A DNA stretch of 64,000 nt from an uncultured Lachnospiraceae bacterium (GTDB lineage: Bacteria > Bacillota > Clostridia > Lachnospirales > Lachnospiraceae). Positions 49,494 to 57,394 of this stretch are shown in pieces. Location of the stretch: assembly GCA_910585075.1 (NCBI GenBank), contig CAJUED010000008.1, forward strand, positions 1 through 64,000. The letters are read 5' to 3'. Numbering within the stretch: position 1 is the first letter of the stretch; every line of letters starts with the position of its first letter. The position numbers and the translations under genes are program-made. Under the pieces are notes generated by a model. That model saw only the letters and a list, made by a program, of their open reading frames with translations. It made no database searches and had not been told where the DNA came from.

Positions 49494-51194
49494 ATGACAG
49501 AATCAAATTTAACAAAACAACCTGAATCTGATATGGAAGTAGTAAAAGTACAGGAAACAGAGAATACAATCGTTCAGGGAAAGGATAGAAAAACGAACCC
49601 GTTATTTTTATTTATGAGTATAGGGAGTTTTGTTTATGCCTTCTTTTATACTTTCTTTTTATATAAGAACAATTCGGGTATCACTTACCCTTTTTTCATA
49701 GGCGGAACCTGCTTATTTTTCTTCTTATATTTGAAAAAGTCAGGGATTACCGCCAAAAAATTTTCTATCTTTCCTCTTATTAGTTTACTTTTACTTGGCC
49801 TTGGCACTTGTATGACAGATTCTTATGTTTTAATCTTTTTTAATAAAACAGGTATTTTCTTTTTATTTTTTTATTTGGTACTTCACAATCTGTACCAGGA
49901 TAAAAGCTGGGATTTACCAAAATATATGGGTTCCATAATCAATCTTGTCTTTACCAGTCTGGCATATATTTTCAGGCCGTTTACTGACTTTTATGCTTAT
50001 CTCAAAAATAAAACCGCCGACATGTCTCCTTCTGACAGCCTTAAGAAAAATAAAATAAAAAGTAACCTTAAATACATACTATCCGGTATTTTAATTGCAC
50101 TGCCCTTGCTTTTCGTTATTTTATTACTTCTTTATCAGGCGGACGCAGTATTCTCGAATATGCTTGACCATGTTTTTGATTTCGACTTTTACATTGACTT
50201 TGAAGACGATATTTTCAGGATTTTGTTCTTATTTTTATTTGCTTTCTTTGCATCCTACAGTATTATGAGCCGTATTTCGGTTCATAATTTAAAGGAAGAA
50301 ATTCCTGATAAAAGAACGGCGGAACCTGTTACAGCTATTACTTTTACATCCCTTATCTCATTGGTTTATCTGGTATTTTGTTATATTCAAGTGGTCTATC
50401 TCTTTGGAGGCTTTGGCACGCTCCCTGAAAATTATACCTATTCCTCTTATGCAAGGGAAGGCTTTTTTCAACTGGTATTCGTATGTATCATCAACTTATT
50501 GCTGGTACTTATGTGCATGAAACATTTTCGTGAAAGTAAAATTTTAAAGGGGATCCTCACATTCATATCCCTCTGTACCTATATCATGATTGCTTCCAGT
50601 ACCTATCGGATGCTCCTTTATATTCAGGCATATTATTTGACTTTTTTGCGAGTATTTGTTTTGTGGATGCTTTTTGTAATTTTTCTGCTCATGAGCGGCG
50701 CTCTGATTATGATTTATCAGGAAAAATTTCCACTTACCAAATATTATATAATCACAGTAACCGTACTTTATATCATTTTTTCCTTTTCCCATCCGGATTA
50801 CTGGATTGCCCGCTATAATCTGAATAACAGCTTATCCCAAAGTGCATCCACACAACAAAATCCGGAATCTGAGTATCAGCCCACCAGCACCTATAATGAC
50901 TATTATTATCTACGCCGCTTATCCAATGATGCCGCACCTGTTATTTTCGAAAAGGCCCAGGAACTTGGTTACGACCAAAGCATCTGGTTTCTTGGATATT
51001 CCGCAGATATTGTAAAAGCAAATAGCGATTGGTATCATTCCGCTTCGTATGAAAATGGCTACGCACAAGACTATCTACCGCAAAAGCTATCTCTAAGAAA
51101 GTGGAATTTATCCAGATGGAAAGCCATTAACATTTACACGGATTACTATCATTCAAATAAAGAATTTGCGCAAGAAATTACATCCTTTTTTTAA
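49494..51194 (+). CDS. DUF4173 (DUF4153-like) family membrane protein
   Basis: A 566-residue polytopic protein. A polar N-terminus of about 33 residues precedes about a dozen transmembrane helices. SNLKYILSGILIALPLLFVILLLLYQADAVFSNML (about 185-220) and the run through SDPDYWIARYNL near residue 440 match DUF4173. The last 110 residues are hydrophilic with several Tyr and Trp and would lie outside the membrane. Function unknown. It is the third gene behind DUF2975 and the Xre regulator, all rightward, so likely under the same operator. Confidence 0.82.
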   Translation: MTESNLTKQPESDMEVVKVQETENTIVQGKDRKTNPLFLFMSIGSFVYAFFYTFFLYKNNSGITYPFFIGGTCLFFFLYLKKSGITAKKFSIFPLISLLLLGLGTCMTDSYVLIFFNKTGIFFLFFYLVLHNLYQDKSWDLPKYMGSIINLVFTSLAYIFRPFTDFYAYLKNKTADMSPSDSLKKNKIKSNLKYILSGILIALPLLFVILLLLYQADAVFSNMLDHVFDFDFYIDFEDDIFRILFLFLFAFFASYSIMSRISVHNLKEEIPDKRTAEPVTAITFTSLISLVYLVFCYIQVVYLFGGFGTLPENYTYSSYAREGFFQLVFVCIINLLLVLMCMKHFRESKILKGILTFISLCTYIMIASSTYRMLLYIQAYYLTFLRVFVLWMLFVIFLLMSGALIMIYQEKFPLTKYYIITVTVLYIIFSFSHPDYWIARYNLNNSLSQSASTQQNPESEYQPTSTYNDYYYLRRLSNDAAPVIFEKAQELGYDQSIWFLGYSADIVKANSDWYHSASYENGYAQDYLPQKLSLRKWNLSRWKAINIYTDYYHSNKEFAQEITSFF

Positions 51195-51234
51195 ATTTCT
51201 ATAAAACTAAATTTTTATCAAATCAAATTTTTTA

Positions 51235-52032
51235 TTATATTTTTATGGAAACGGAAGGCATAGGGTTTTCACTTCTGTTTCCATGTTCGTCTACTATAAT
51301 TGCGTAATACTTTTCACGATACTCCCTTGGCGTAATACCTTTGTGCTTTTTAAAGACTCGTATAAAATAGCTTTGGGAGCTGAAATTTAAAACGGAGCTT
51401 ATCTCCGCATAAGTATAATCAGAGTATTTCAGCATATTACCTGCCGCCTCCATCTTTTTTGATATGATATAATCTGAAATTGTAATACCAGTTTCTTTTT
51501 TAAACAAAGTAGATAAATAACTGGCATTTAAATTCGTCAGCTCAGCCAGCTTTTGTACAGGAATTGGTTCATGCAAATGATTGTAAATATAATCCATACA
51601 AAGCGTCACAGGTTTTGAAAACACGCTCTGCTTATCCAAACTAGCCATTTCATGGGTATAAAGCGAAAACATATCCACTTGAAGCGCCTGGATTTCCTTT
51701 ACTGTATTTAATTTATCCATCTTTTGTATATATAAATCGCTGATATTAAAGGCTCTTTCCGAAGACATTCCGCCCAGTATAGCTGAACGGCTGGCCAAAG
51801 CGGCGCCGCACACAAAAATATACCTTGCATTTCTTATCGGGTCATCTGACAAATGTCCCTGCAAACCGGAATATAATATTTTTTCACTTTCTTCTATTGC
51901 TCTTAAGTCACCGGCCCTTAACAAATCATATTGAAGATTATCCTCAAGGGATGTATGATGCCGCTTATCGGTTTCTCTGTTTAAAAATTCTATATATCTT
52001 AATTCCTTTTCATTTACCGCATGTTTTTTCAT
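51235..52032 (-). CDS. AraC-family transcriptional regulator
   Basis: A 265-residue regulator. The N-terminal 160 residues form a helical sensor unlike the cupin domain of the other AraC protein in the window; it has LRAGDLRAIEESEKIL and NISDLYIQKMD. The C-terminal 100 residues contain the tandem helix-turn-helix (VQKLAELTNLNASYLSTLFKKETGITISDYI and ISSVLNFSSQSYFIRVFKKHKGITPREYR). The start is seven bases after GAGG. It is convergent with the DUF4173 gene and divergent from the 71-residue small gene, whose promoter region it could control. Confidence 0.9.
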   Translation of the reverse strand: MKKHAVNEKELRYIEFLNRETDKRHHTSLEDNLQYDLLRAGDLRAIEESEKILYSGLQGHLSDDPIRNARYIFVCGAALASRSAILGGMSSERAFNISDLYIQKMDKLNTVKEIQALQVDMFSLYTHEMASLDKQSVFSKPVTLCMDYIYNHLHEPIPVQKLAELTNLNASYLSTLFKKETGITISDYIISKKMEAAGNMLKYSDYTYAEISSVLNFSSQSYFIRVFKKHKGITPREYREKYYAIIVDEHGNRSENPMPSVSIKI

Positions 52033-52196
52033 TTCCATACCTCGTATTACTATTCCTGGCACAATCAAACTACATGAAAGAGATTTTTCTTTATAAAAGT
52101 ATTAGAATATATAAAAAAAGTACCATAAAACAAATTAAAATACAATAATTATACTCCTTCTTTTGTTACAATAAAACCATCTTAAAGAGATACAAA

Positions 52197-52304
52197 GTTC
52201 TGAGAATTTCTGTTATAGAGCTAGATAATACAGCATTATAACCTTAAGGTACGAACTGCAAAAGCTAAAAGGATATTCTCAGAACTACATCAGGTTGTTA
52301 TAAT
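52197..52304 (+). promoter_or_regulatory. Paired TTCT-N-AGAA boxes and promoter upstream of the small basic protein gene
   Basis: GTTCTGAGAAT (52197-52207) and ATTCTCAGAAC (52275-52285) are inverted copies of each other, and each contains a TTCT-N-AGAA palindrome. The second overlaps a possible -35 (TTCTCA, 52276-52281) that lies 17 bp before TATAAT (52299-52304). As RNA the two would close a 90-nt stem. The rest of the 470-bp gap 52033-52505 is AT-rich without a visible gene. Confidence 0.5.
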
Positions 52305-52505
52305 AAAAACCGTAATAGAAATATAAATGCCGGCATTCATTTCTAGAATAAGTTTTTCTTATAAAAAACACCTGAAATTGGAATTGTTTTATAAGATATA
52401 AATAACTATAATTGATATCAGAAAGAAGAAAATTAAAAGTTACACATTATGTAAGTCCATTTATTGATTAAAAAAGGAATTCAAAAATAAGAGGAGGAAA
52501 ATAAA

Positions 52506-52721
52506 ATGACAAATCATGAAATCTTAACTATGAGCAGAAAAGCAGAATCTATTTACACATCCCGTAGAAAAAATCAGGAAATCAGTGACGCACAAAGAGC
52601 GGCTTTCATGGCGCGTCACTCAAAAAAATCTTTTGAAAAGTCAGCTCACAAATTTACTCAAAGCAATACGAGAGTTTGCTATGTAAATATTAACGGTATT
52701 ACAATGCCAGTATCCGCATAA
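52506..52721 (+). CDS. Small basic protein of unknown function
   Basis: A 71-residue protein rich in Lys, Arg and Ser with a predicted helix (ISDAQRAAFMARHSKKSFEKSAHKF) and a hydrophobic C-terminal strand (VCYVNINGITMPVSA). There is no signal peptide or membrane helix. I do not recognise it. AGAGGAGG lies nine bases before the ATG, a strong site that supports expression. It has a leader of about 200 nt or more from the nearest promoter-like sequence, longer than needed for a gene this short. Confidence 0.6.
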   Translation: MTNHEILTMSRKAESIYTSRRKNQEISDAQRAAFMARHSKKSFEKSAHKFTQSNTRVCYVNINGITMPVSA

Positions 52722-52799
52722 TATCAAACATTGACTCACTTTGTGAGTCAACTTATTGAATCAAACTCATATTAAATTTACTTATAACTTTTCTACTTT

Positions 52800-52832
52800 A
52801 TACGGATGACATAGAAATTATGTCATCCGTAT
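52800..52832. other. Perfect 14-bp hairpin between convergent genes
   Basis: ATACGGATGACATA and its complement flank a 5-nt loop between the small gene and the ABC-F gene. Neither strand has a T-run after it, so it may be a weak terminator, an RNA end stabiliser or a protein site. Confidence 0.6.
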
Positions 52833-52849
52833 ATGATTGTACGGGAATT

Positions 52850-54445
52850 TTACAATTCCACAATTTTGGTTGCTGTTTTTTCCATAAAGGCTCTGTCATG
52901 TTCCACCAATATCATGGTGGGCTTGAATTTTAAAATCAATTCCTCTATCTGCATACGCGAAAATACATCAATAAAATTAAGGGGTTCATCCCATATATAG
53001 AGATGCGCCCTCCGGCATAGACTGCCTGCTATGAGAATCTTTTTCTTTTGTCCTCCACTGTAATTTTCTATTCTCTTTTCGAATTGGACTCTTGGAAAAT
53101 CCAGTTTTCTTAATAACGCCATAAATAATGTCTCGTCAATGTCGTTTTCAGCAGCGTATTCTTTTACTGTACCGTGAAGCATAGAAGTATCCTGAGAACA
53201 ATAAGATATAATCATATTATTAGGTACTTCAATAGAACCTTCTTCTAAAACAGGAGCATCCTTCATTTGGTATTCTAAGCTTTCTTTATCATAGCTTTTA
53301 TTGGCATTTTCATTACTTTTTTCATACGCCTGTCTTAAAATTGCTTTGATGATACTTGATTTTCCACATCCGTTTTTCCCTTTCAGAAAAATCCTGTCTC
53401 CCTGTTTTACTTCCAGGTTAAATCCACTTATAACTTCTTTTTTATTCTCACCTCCACCTCTATCTTCTTGATTACCGGTATATGAGATTTTACAATCCTC
53501 CATAACAATCAGCTTTTCCTTATAATGCTGTAGGGGAATAATCTTTAAATCTTCTACTTTTTCAATATTTTTTAGAAGATTCGATTTTTCCTCTATTTCC
53601 CTCTGCTGCCTTCGCTCCAGATTCTTTCGCCGCATCTGCATCCTTCTGGATTTTTCACCAATATAGGCTCTCAAATCTAAACTCTTTTCATATTTATCAT
53701 TCTTAAAACCTATCTTGGTAGCCTCAACATTGTCAGCCCATTGCTTTGTCACCCTGGCTGACTCTGTTAATCTCTGTATATCCTTCTTAAGACGTTCATT
53801 TTCAGCAAGTTCATAGGCATCCTGCCTTTGCTTATTTTCCCACCAGGAACTGAAATTCCCTTGCTGTACTTCAATATTAGCCTTGTTTATTACCAGAACA
53901 TGGTCAACACAGCCGTCCATAAAATTTCTGTCATGTGACACAAGAATAAATCCTTTTTTATTGTTTAAATATTTCATTAAAATTTCCCTTGCTTCCATGT
54001 CAAGATGGTTTGTAGGTTCATCAATCAGTAAAAAATGGTTATCCTTTGAAAAAAGAAGCGCCAGCATTACCTTTGTCTGTTCCCCATTGCTTAAACTGGA
54101 AAAGGGCCTGTAAAAAATATCCGCATCCACATTGAGATAATTTAATTCTCTGCATATTTTCCAAAATTCATAATCAGGATAAATTTCTTCTATTATATCA
54201 ATTGTGTTTTTACTTTTATCCTCAATTTCAAAAGGAAAATAATCGAAAACAACAGAAGCGCTTATACTGCCTTTATATTCGTATTTTCCGGTCAACAGCT
54301 TTAAAAAAGTGGTTTTTCCTTTCCCGTTTCTCGCAATAAATCCCAGCTTCCAGTCCGTATCGATCTGAAAAGATACATTTTCAAAAATATTATCGTAGCT
54401 TCCTTCATAATAAAAAGTCATATTATTTACACTAATCTGTGACAT
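52850..54445 (-). CDS. Lsa-family ABC-F ribosomal protection protein
   Basis: A 531-residue cytoplasmic ABC-F ATPase with two nucleotide domains and no membrane segment. The start NNMTFYYEGSYDNIFENVSFQIDTDWKLGF is characteristic of the Lsa/CplR group, which protects ribosomes from lincosamides, pleuromutilins and streptogramin A. Domain 1 has ARNGKGKTT (residues 38-46, Ala where Gly is usual), LSNGEQ and LLIDEPTNHLD; domain 2 has GKNGCGKSS, YSGGQKKK and WDEPLNFID. The basic linker (about 225-300) is the antibiotic-resistance loop region. A 380-nt leader with a leader peptide and terminator precedes it. Actual resistance is inferred only. Confidence 0.88.
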   Translation of the reverse strand: MSQISVNNMTFYYEGSYDNIFENVSFQIDTDWKLGFIARNGKGKTTFLKLLTGKYEYKGSISASVVFDYFPFEIEDKSKNTIDIIEEIYPDYEFWKICRELNYLNVDADIFYRPFSSLSNGEQTKVMLALLFSKDNHFLLIDEPTNHLDMEAREILMKYLNNKKGFILVSHDRNFMDGCVDHVLVINKANIEVQQGNFSSWWENKQRQDAYELAENERLKKDIQRLTESARVTKQWADNVEATKIGFKNDKYEKSLDLRAYIGEKSRRMQMRRKNLERRQQREIEEKSNLLKNIEKVEDLKIIPLQHYKEKLIVMEDCKISYTGNQEDRGGGENKKEVISGFNLEVKQGDRIFLKGKNGCGKSSIIKAILRQAYEKSNENANKSYDKESLEYQMKDAPVLEEGSIEVPNNMIISYCSQDTSMLHGTVKEYAAENDIDETLFMALLRKLDFPRVQFEKRIENYSGGQKKKILIAGSLCRRAHLYIWDEPLNFIDVFSRMQIEELILKFKPTMILVEHDRAFMEKTATKIVEL

Positions 54446-54535
54446 ATAAATCCCTCCATTTCGTTTAGGCCGTAAATATAATATTAAATCACATTATAAT
54501 TTTGTATTGATTAAAAATATTTACATTTTCAGGCC

Positions 54536-54567
54536 GCAAAAAGGTGCAGAAGAAACTTCTGCACCTT
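54536..54567 (-). terminator. Attenuator terminator in the ABC-F leader
   Basis: On the minus strand AAGGTGCAGAAG pairs with CTTCTGCACCTT in a perfect 12-bp stem with a 3-nt loop and runs into TTTTT (54538-54542). It lies about 90 bp before the ABC-F start and about 200 bp after the leader peptide, where a transcription attenuator would be. Confidence 0.85.
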
Positions 54568-54768
54568 GATAACTGTCACAAACCGTAAATACAAATAATA
54601 AACACTTTCTAAAAAAGAAGTTTTATTTTAGATTCACTGTAGTACATAAACCATCCTGCTTGCCGTGAAATCTTTGACTTGATTTAAAACGTTTATAACA
54701 TATTAAATTATCGTAACATAAAAGGCTGTAATCAGACGCTTTCTTCTACACACAACTTATTCAATTTC

Positions 54769-54795
54769 TTATTTTGTAGTAGAAAAAATAAACAT
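54769..54795 (-). CDS. 8-residue leader peptide (MFIFSTTK) upstream of the ABC-F gene
   Basis: ATG at 54795 opens an 8-codon frame, MFIFSTTK, ending in TAA (54769-54771). AAAGGAG (54804-54810) is eight bases upstream, an ideal ribosome-binding site. It lies about 30 bp after the promoter and some 200 bp before a strong terminator. Such short frames in ABC-F and Erm leaders let drug-stalled ribosomes change the RNA fold and permit readthrough. That mechanism is inferred by analogy. Confidence 0.7.
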   Translation of the reverse strand: MFIFSTTK

Positions 54796-54825
54796 CTGCA
54801 CATCTCCTTTACATTTAATAGCATT

Positions 54826-54854
54826 AAACTATCAGAAAAAAATTACTTTGTCAA
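54826..54854 (-). promoter_or_regulatory. Promoter of the ABC-F leader
   Basis: Minus-strand TTGACA (54849-54854), a 17-nt spacer and TAGTTT (54826-54831). The -10 is weak, but its position, 16 bp before the leader-peptide ribosome-binding site, fits. It begins 12 bp past the araD stop codon. Confidence 0.6.
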
Positions 54855-54865
54855 CCCCTTACTTT

Positions 54866-55561
54866 TCAATTTTGTCCGTAGTAAGCGTTTGCGCCATGTT
54901 TTCTGAAATAATGCTTATCCTGAAGCTCACCGGGAGCCGGTGCAACCTTTGGATTTATGGTCTCCGTTCTGTATGCCATTTTGGCCACTTCCTCAAGAAC
55001 CACTGCGTTATGAACCGCGTCCATAGCGTCTTTTCCCCATGCAAAAGGGCCATGATTTTTACACAATACGGCAGGTACCGCCATAGGGTCTTTTTTCATA
55101 CGGATAAACTCATTTACAATCAAATGTCCTGTGTTTTCTTCATAGGCATCTTCAATTTCTTCTTTGGTAAGACACCTTAAACAGGGAACTTCCCCGTAGA
55201 TATAATCTGCATGGGTTGTACCATAGCAGGGAATACTTCTTCCTGCCTGTGCCCAGCTTGTGGCATAAGAGGAATGTGTATGAACAATGCCGCCTATTTC
55301 AGGAAAAGCCTTATAGAGCTCTAAATGTGTGGCCGTATCGGAAGAAGGCTTAAACTTTCCCTCTATTTTATTTCCCTCCAAATCCATAACCACCATATCG
55401 TCGGGAGTCAGTTTATCATAATCAACACCGCTTGGCTTAATGACAAACAATCCCTTTTCCTTATCAATTCCGCTGACATTTCCCCATGTAAAGGTTACGA
55501 GTCCATGCTCGGGTAATTTCATATTGGCTTCATAAACTATTTTTTTTAATTCTTCTAACAT
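54866..55561 (-). CDS. araD: L-ribulose-5-phosphate 4-epimerase
   Basis: A 231-residue class II aldolase-fold epimerase, converting L-ribulose 5-phosphate to D-xylulose 5-phosphate, the last step of arabinose entry to the pentose phosphate pathway. It shows GLVTFTWGNVSGID (about 20-33), KPSGVDYDKL, and the metal-binding HTHSSYATSWAQ (about 95-106) with a third His near the C-terminus. The length equals the E. coli enzyme. The start follows GGAG; an ATG 20 codons upstream lies inside araB. It is the last gene of the ara operon. Confidence 0.95.
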   Translation of the reverse strand: MLEELKKIVYEANMKLPEHGLVTFTWGNVSGIDKEKGLFVIKPSGVDYDKLTPDDMVVMDLEGNKIEGKFKPSSDTATHLELYKAFPEIGGIVHTHSSYATSWAQAGRSIPCYGTTHADYIYGEVPCLRCLTKEEIEDAYEENTGHLIVNEFIRMKKDPMAVPAVLCKNHGPFAWGKDAMDAVHNAVVLEEVAKMAYRTETINPKVAPAPGELQDKHYFRKHGANAYYGQN

Positions 55562-55598
55562 TTTTTCTCCATTTCTATCACATGAAACATTCCTTAAA

Positions 55599-57188
55599 TT
55601 ATAATGCATCAACTGCCGCATGTTCGATGGAAAGCCCTTTCATATAGCGCTCCATAAACTTATCGAATCCTGCCACATCCTTCTCATCCGGCTCCATTTT
55701 ACTTCCGGCTTCTCCGTCAAAAATCTTATTCTTAAGGTAAGCTTCCAGGGTTTCATTTTCCTCCTTGCATGACATATAAGTTGCAAGAAGTGCAATTCCC
55801 CATGCCCCTCCTTCCCCGGCAGTTTCCATTACGGAAACAGGTGTATTCATAGCAGCCGCAGCTACTCTCTGTCCAACGCCTTTTGTCTTAAAGAATCCGC
55901 CATGGCCGAACATCTCGTCCACTTCAACATCTTCTTCCTTAAATAATAAATCAAGGCCTGCTTTCAGAGCTGCAAGTGAAGAATATAAATGGGTTCTCAT
56001 AAAGTTTGCCAGATTGAACTTATCTTCCGCTTTTCTTACAAACAAAGGAGCTCCCTCTGCAAATCCCGTTACAGGTTCCCCTGAAAAATAATTGTAAGAA
56101 ATCAGTCCGCCGCAGTCCGTATCTCCCTCCAAAGCTTTATTATAAAGCACGGAGAACAATTTATTTTTATCTACTTTTGCACCAATACTTTCTGCAAATT
56201 CATCAAATAAGCCAACCCATGCGTTTAAGTCGGAAGTACAGTTGTTACAGTGAACCATAGCAACCAGCGCTCCGTCCGGTGTGGTAACAAGGTCAATTTC
56301 CGGATGAACTTTTTTCAGTTCTTTTTCCAGTACAATCATAGCAAATACGGAAGTTCCCGCAGAAACATTTCCTGTTCTCTTTGCCACACTGTTGGTAGCC
56401 GCCATCCCTGTACCTGCATCCCCCTCGGGAGGACATACGGGAATATCCGCCTGCAACTGCCCGCTCACATCAAGGAGAGCCGCTCCCTCTTTGGTAAGTT
56501 TTCCTGCAACCTCTCCGGCTGTCATAATTTCCGGTAAAATATTATTCAGTTTCCAGCCAAAGCCTTCGCCGCTTATAAGGCTGTCAAATTTATCCACCAT
56601 ACCCTGGTCATAATTCCCCGTATTAATGTCAATCGGGAACATACCGGAAGCATCCCCCACACCAAGTACTTTATTTCCTGTAAGCATATAGTGAACATAC
56701 CCGGCAAGAGTTGTGAAGAAAGCAACATCCTTCACATGCTCCTCTTTATTTAAAATTGCCTGATACAAATGAGCAATGCTCCATCTCTGAGGAATATTAT
56801 AATTAAATTCCTTTGTGAGCTTAGAAGCAGCCTCCTCAGTAATGGTATTTCTCCATGTTCTGAAAGGAACAAGAAGATTATCATCCTTATCAAAAGCCAG
56901 ATAACCATGCATCATAGCGGACACACCCATAGAGCCTATTTTGTTGATTACCGTATCATACTTATCCTTCACATCCTTAAGCAAATCCTGATAACATCCC
57001 TGCATTCCCTTCCAGACATCCTCAAGAGCATAAGTCCAAATCCCGTTCACATACTGATTTTCCCACTCATAAGCTCCTGACGCTAACGGAACTCCCCCTT
57101 CGTCAATGAGCACAGCCTTAATTCTGGTAGAACCAAACTCAATACCAAGAGAAGTTTTCCCCTCCTCAATCAATAATTTTTTATCCAT
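55599..57188 (-). CDS. araB: FGGY-family ribulokinase
   Basis: A 529-residue FGGY carbohydrate kinase that phosphorylates L-ribulose, given its place between araA and araD. The N-terminal ATPase motif SLGIEFGSTRIKAVLID (about 13-29), MGVSAMMHGYLAFD, and the C-terminal FGHGGFFKTKGVGQRVAAAAM (about 425-445) fit this family. It is of the Firmicute/Lactobacillus AraB kind rather than the E. coli kind. The start follows GGGAGAAAGGT. It is separated from araA by about 200 bp holding two hairpins. Confidence 0.9.
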   Translation of the reverse strand: MDKKLLIEEGKTSLGIEFGSTRIKAVLIDEGGVPLASGAYEWENQYVNGIWTYALEDVWKGMQGCYQDLLKDVKDKYDTVINKIGSMGVSAMMHGYLAFDKDDNLLVPFRTWRNTITEEAASKLTKEFNYNIPQRWSIAHLYQAILNKEEHVKDVAFFTTLAGYVHYMLTGNKVLGVGDASGMFPIDINTGNYDQGMVDKFDSLISGEGFGWKLNNILPEIMTAGEVAGKLTKEGAALLDVSGQLQADIPVCPPEGDAGTGMAATNSVAKRTGNVSAGTSVFAMIVLEKELKKVHPEIDLVTTPDGALVAMVHCNNCTSDLNAWVGLFDEFAESIGAKVDKNKLFSVLYNKALEGDTDCGGLISYNYFSGEPVTGFAEGAPLFVRKAEDKFNLANFMRTHLYSSLAALKAGLDLLFKEEDVEVDEMFGHGGFFKTKGVGQRVAAAAMNTPVSVMETAGEGGAWGIALLATYMSCKEENETLEAYLKNKIFDGEAGSKMEPDEKDVAGFDKFMERYMKGLSIEHAAVDAL

Positions 57189-57305
57189 ACCTTTCTCCCT
57201 CTACTAATAAATACTAATCACATCAAACTCTACAATGCTTTGCAATTAAGCCTATTAATTAAAAACCTTAAATATATATTTTTCCAATACATAAAATTAT
57301 TCGGA

Positions 57306-57390
57306 AGAATCACCCTTATAGGGTGATTCTTAGAAAGATGACATAGAATTTCTTAGGCACCGTATTTTGGTGCCTTAGAAATTCTTCATC
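57306..57390 (-). promoter_or_regulatory. Two consecutive hairpins between araA and araB
   Basis: In transcript order, a long hairpin (57337-57390, a stem of about 22 bp ending in GGCACC/GGTGCC) starts immediately after the araA stop. Seven bases on, AGAATCACCC/GGGTGATTCT (57306-57330) forms a second. Neither is followed by a clear T-run. They could protect the araA end of a processed mRNA or reduce readthrough to araBD. Confidence 0.75.
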
Positions 57391-57394
57391 TTTT

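Noticed and set aside
52206..52260. A GTTATAGAGCTAGATAATACAG stretch resembling a Cas9 guide scaffold or tracrRNA
   Set aside because: The similarity is limited to a few bases, there is no repeat array or cas9 nearby, and the rest of the scaffold is absent.
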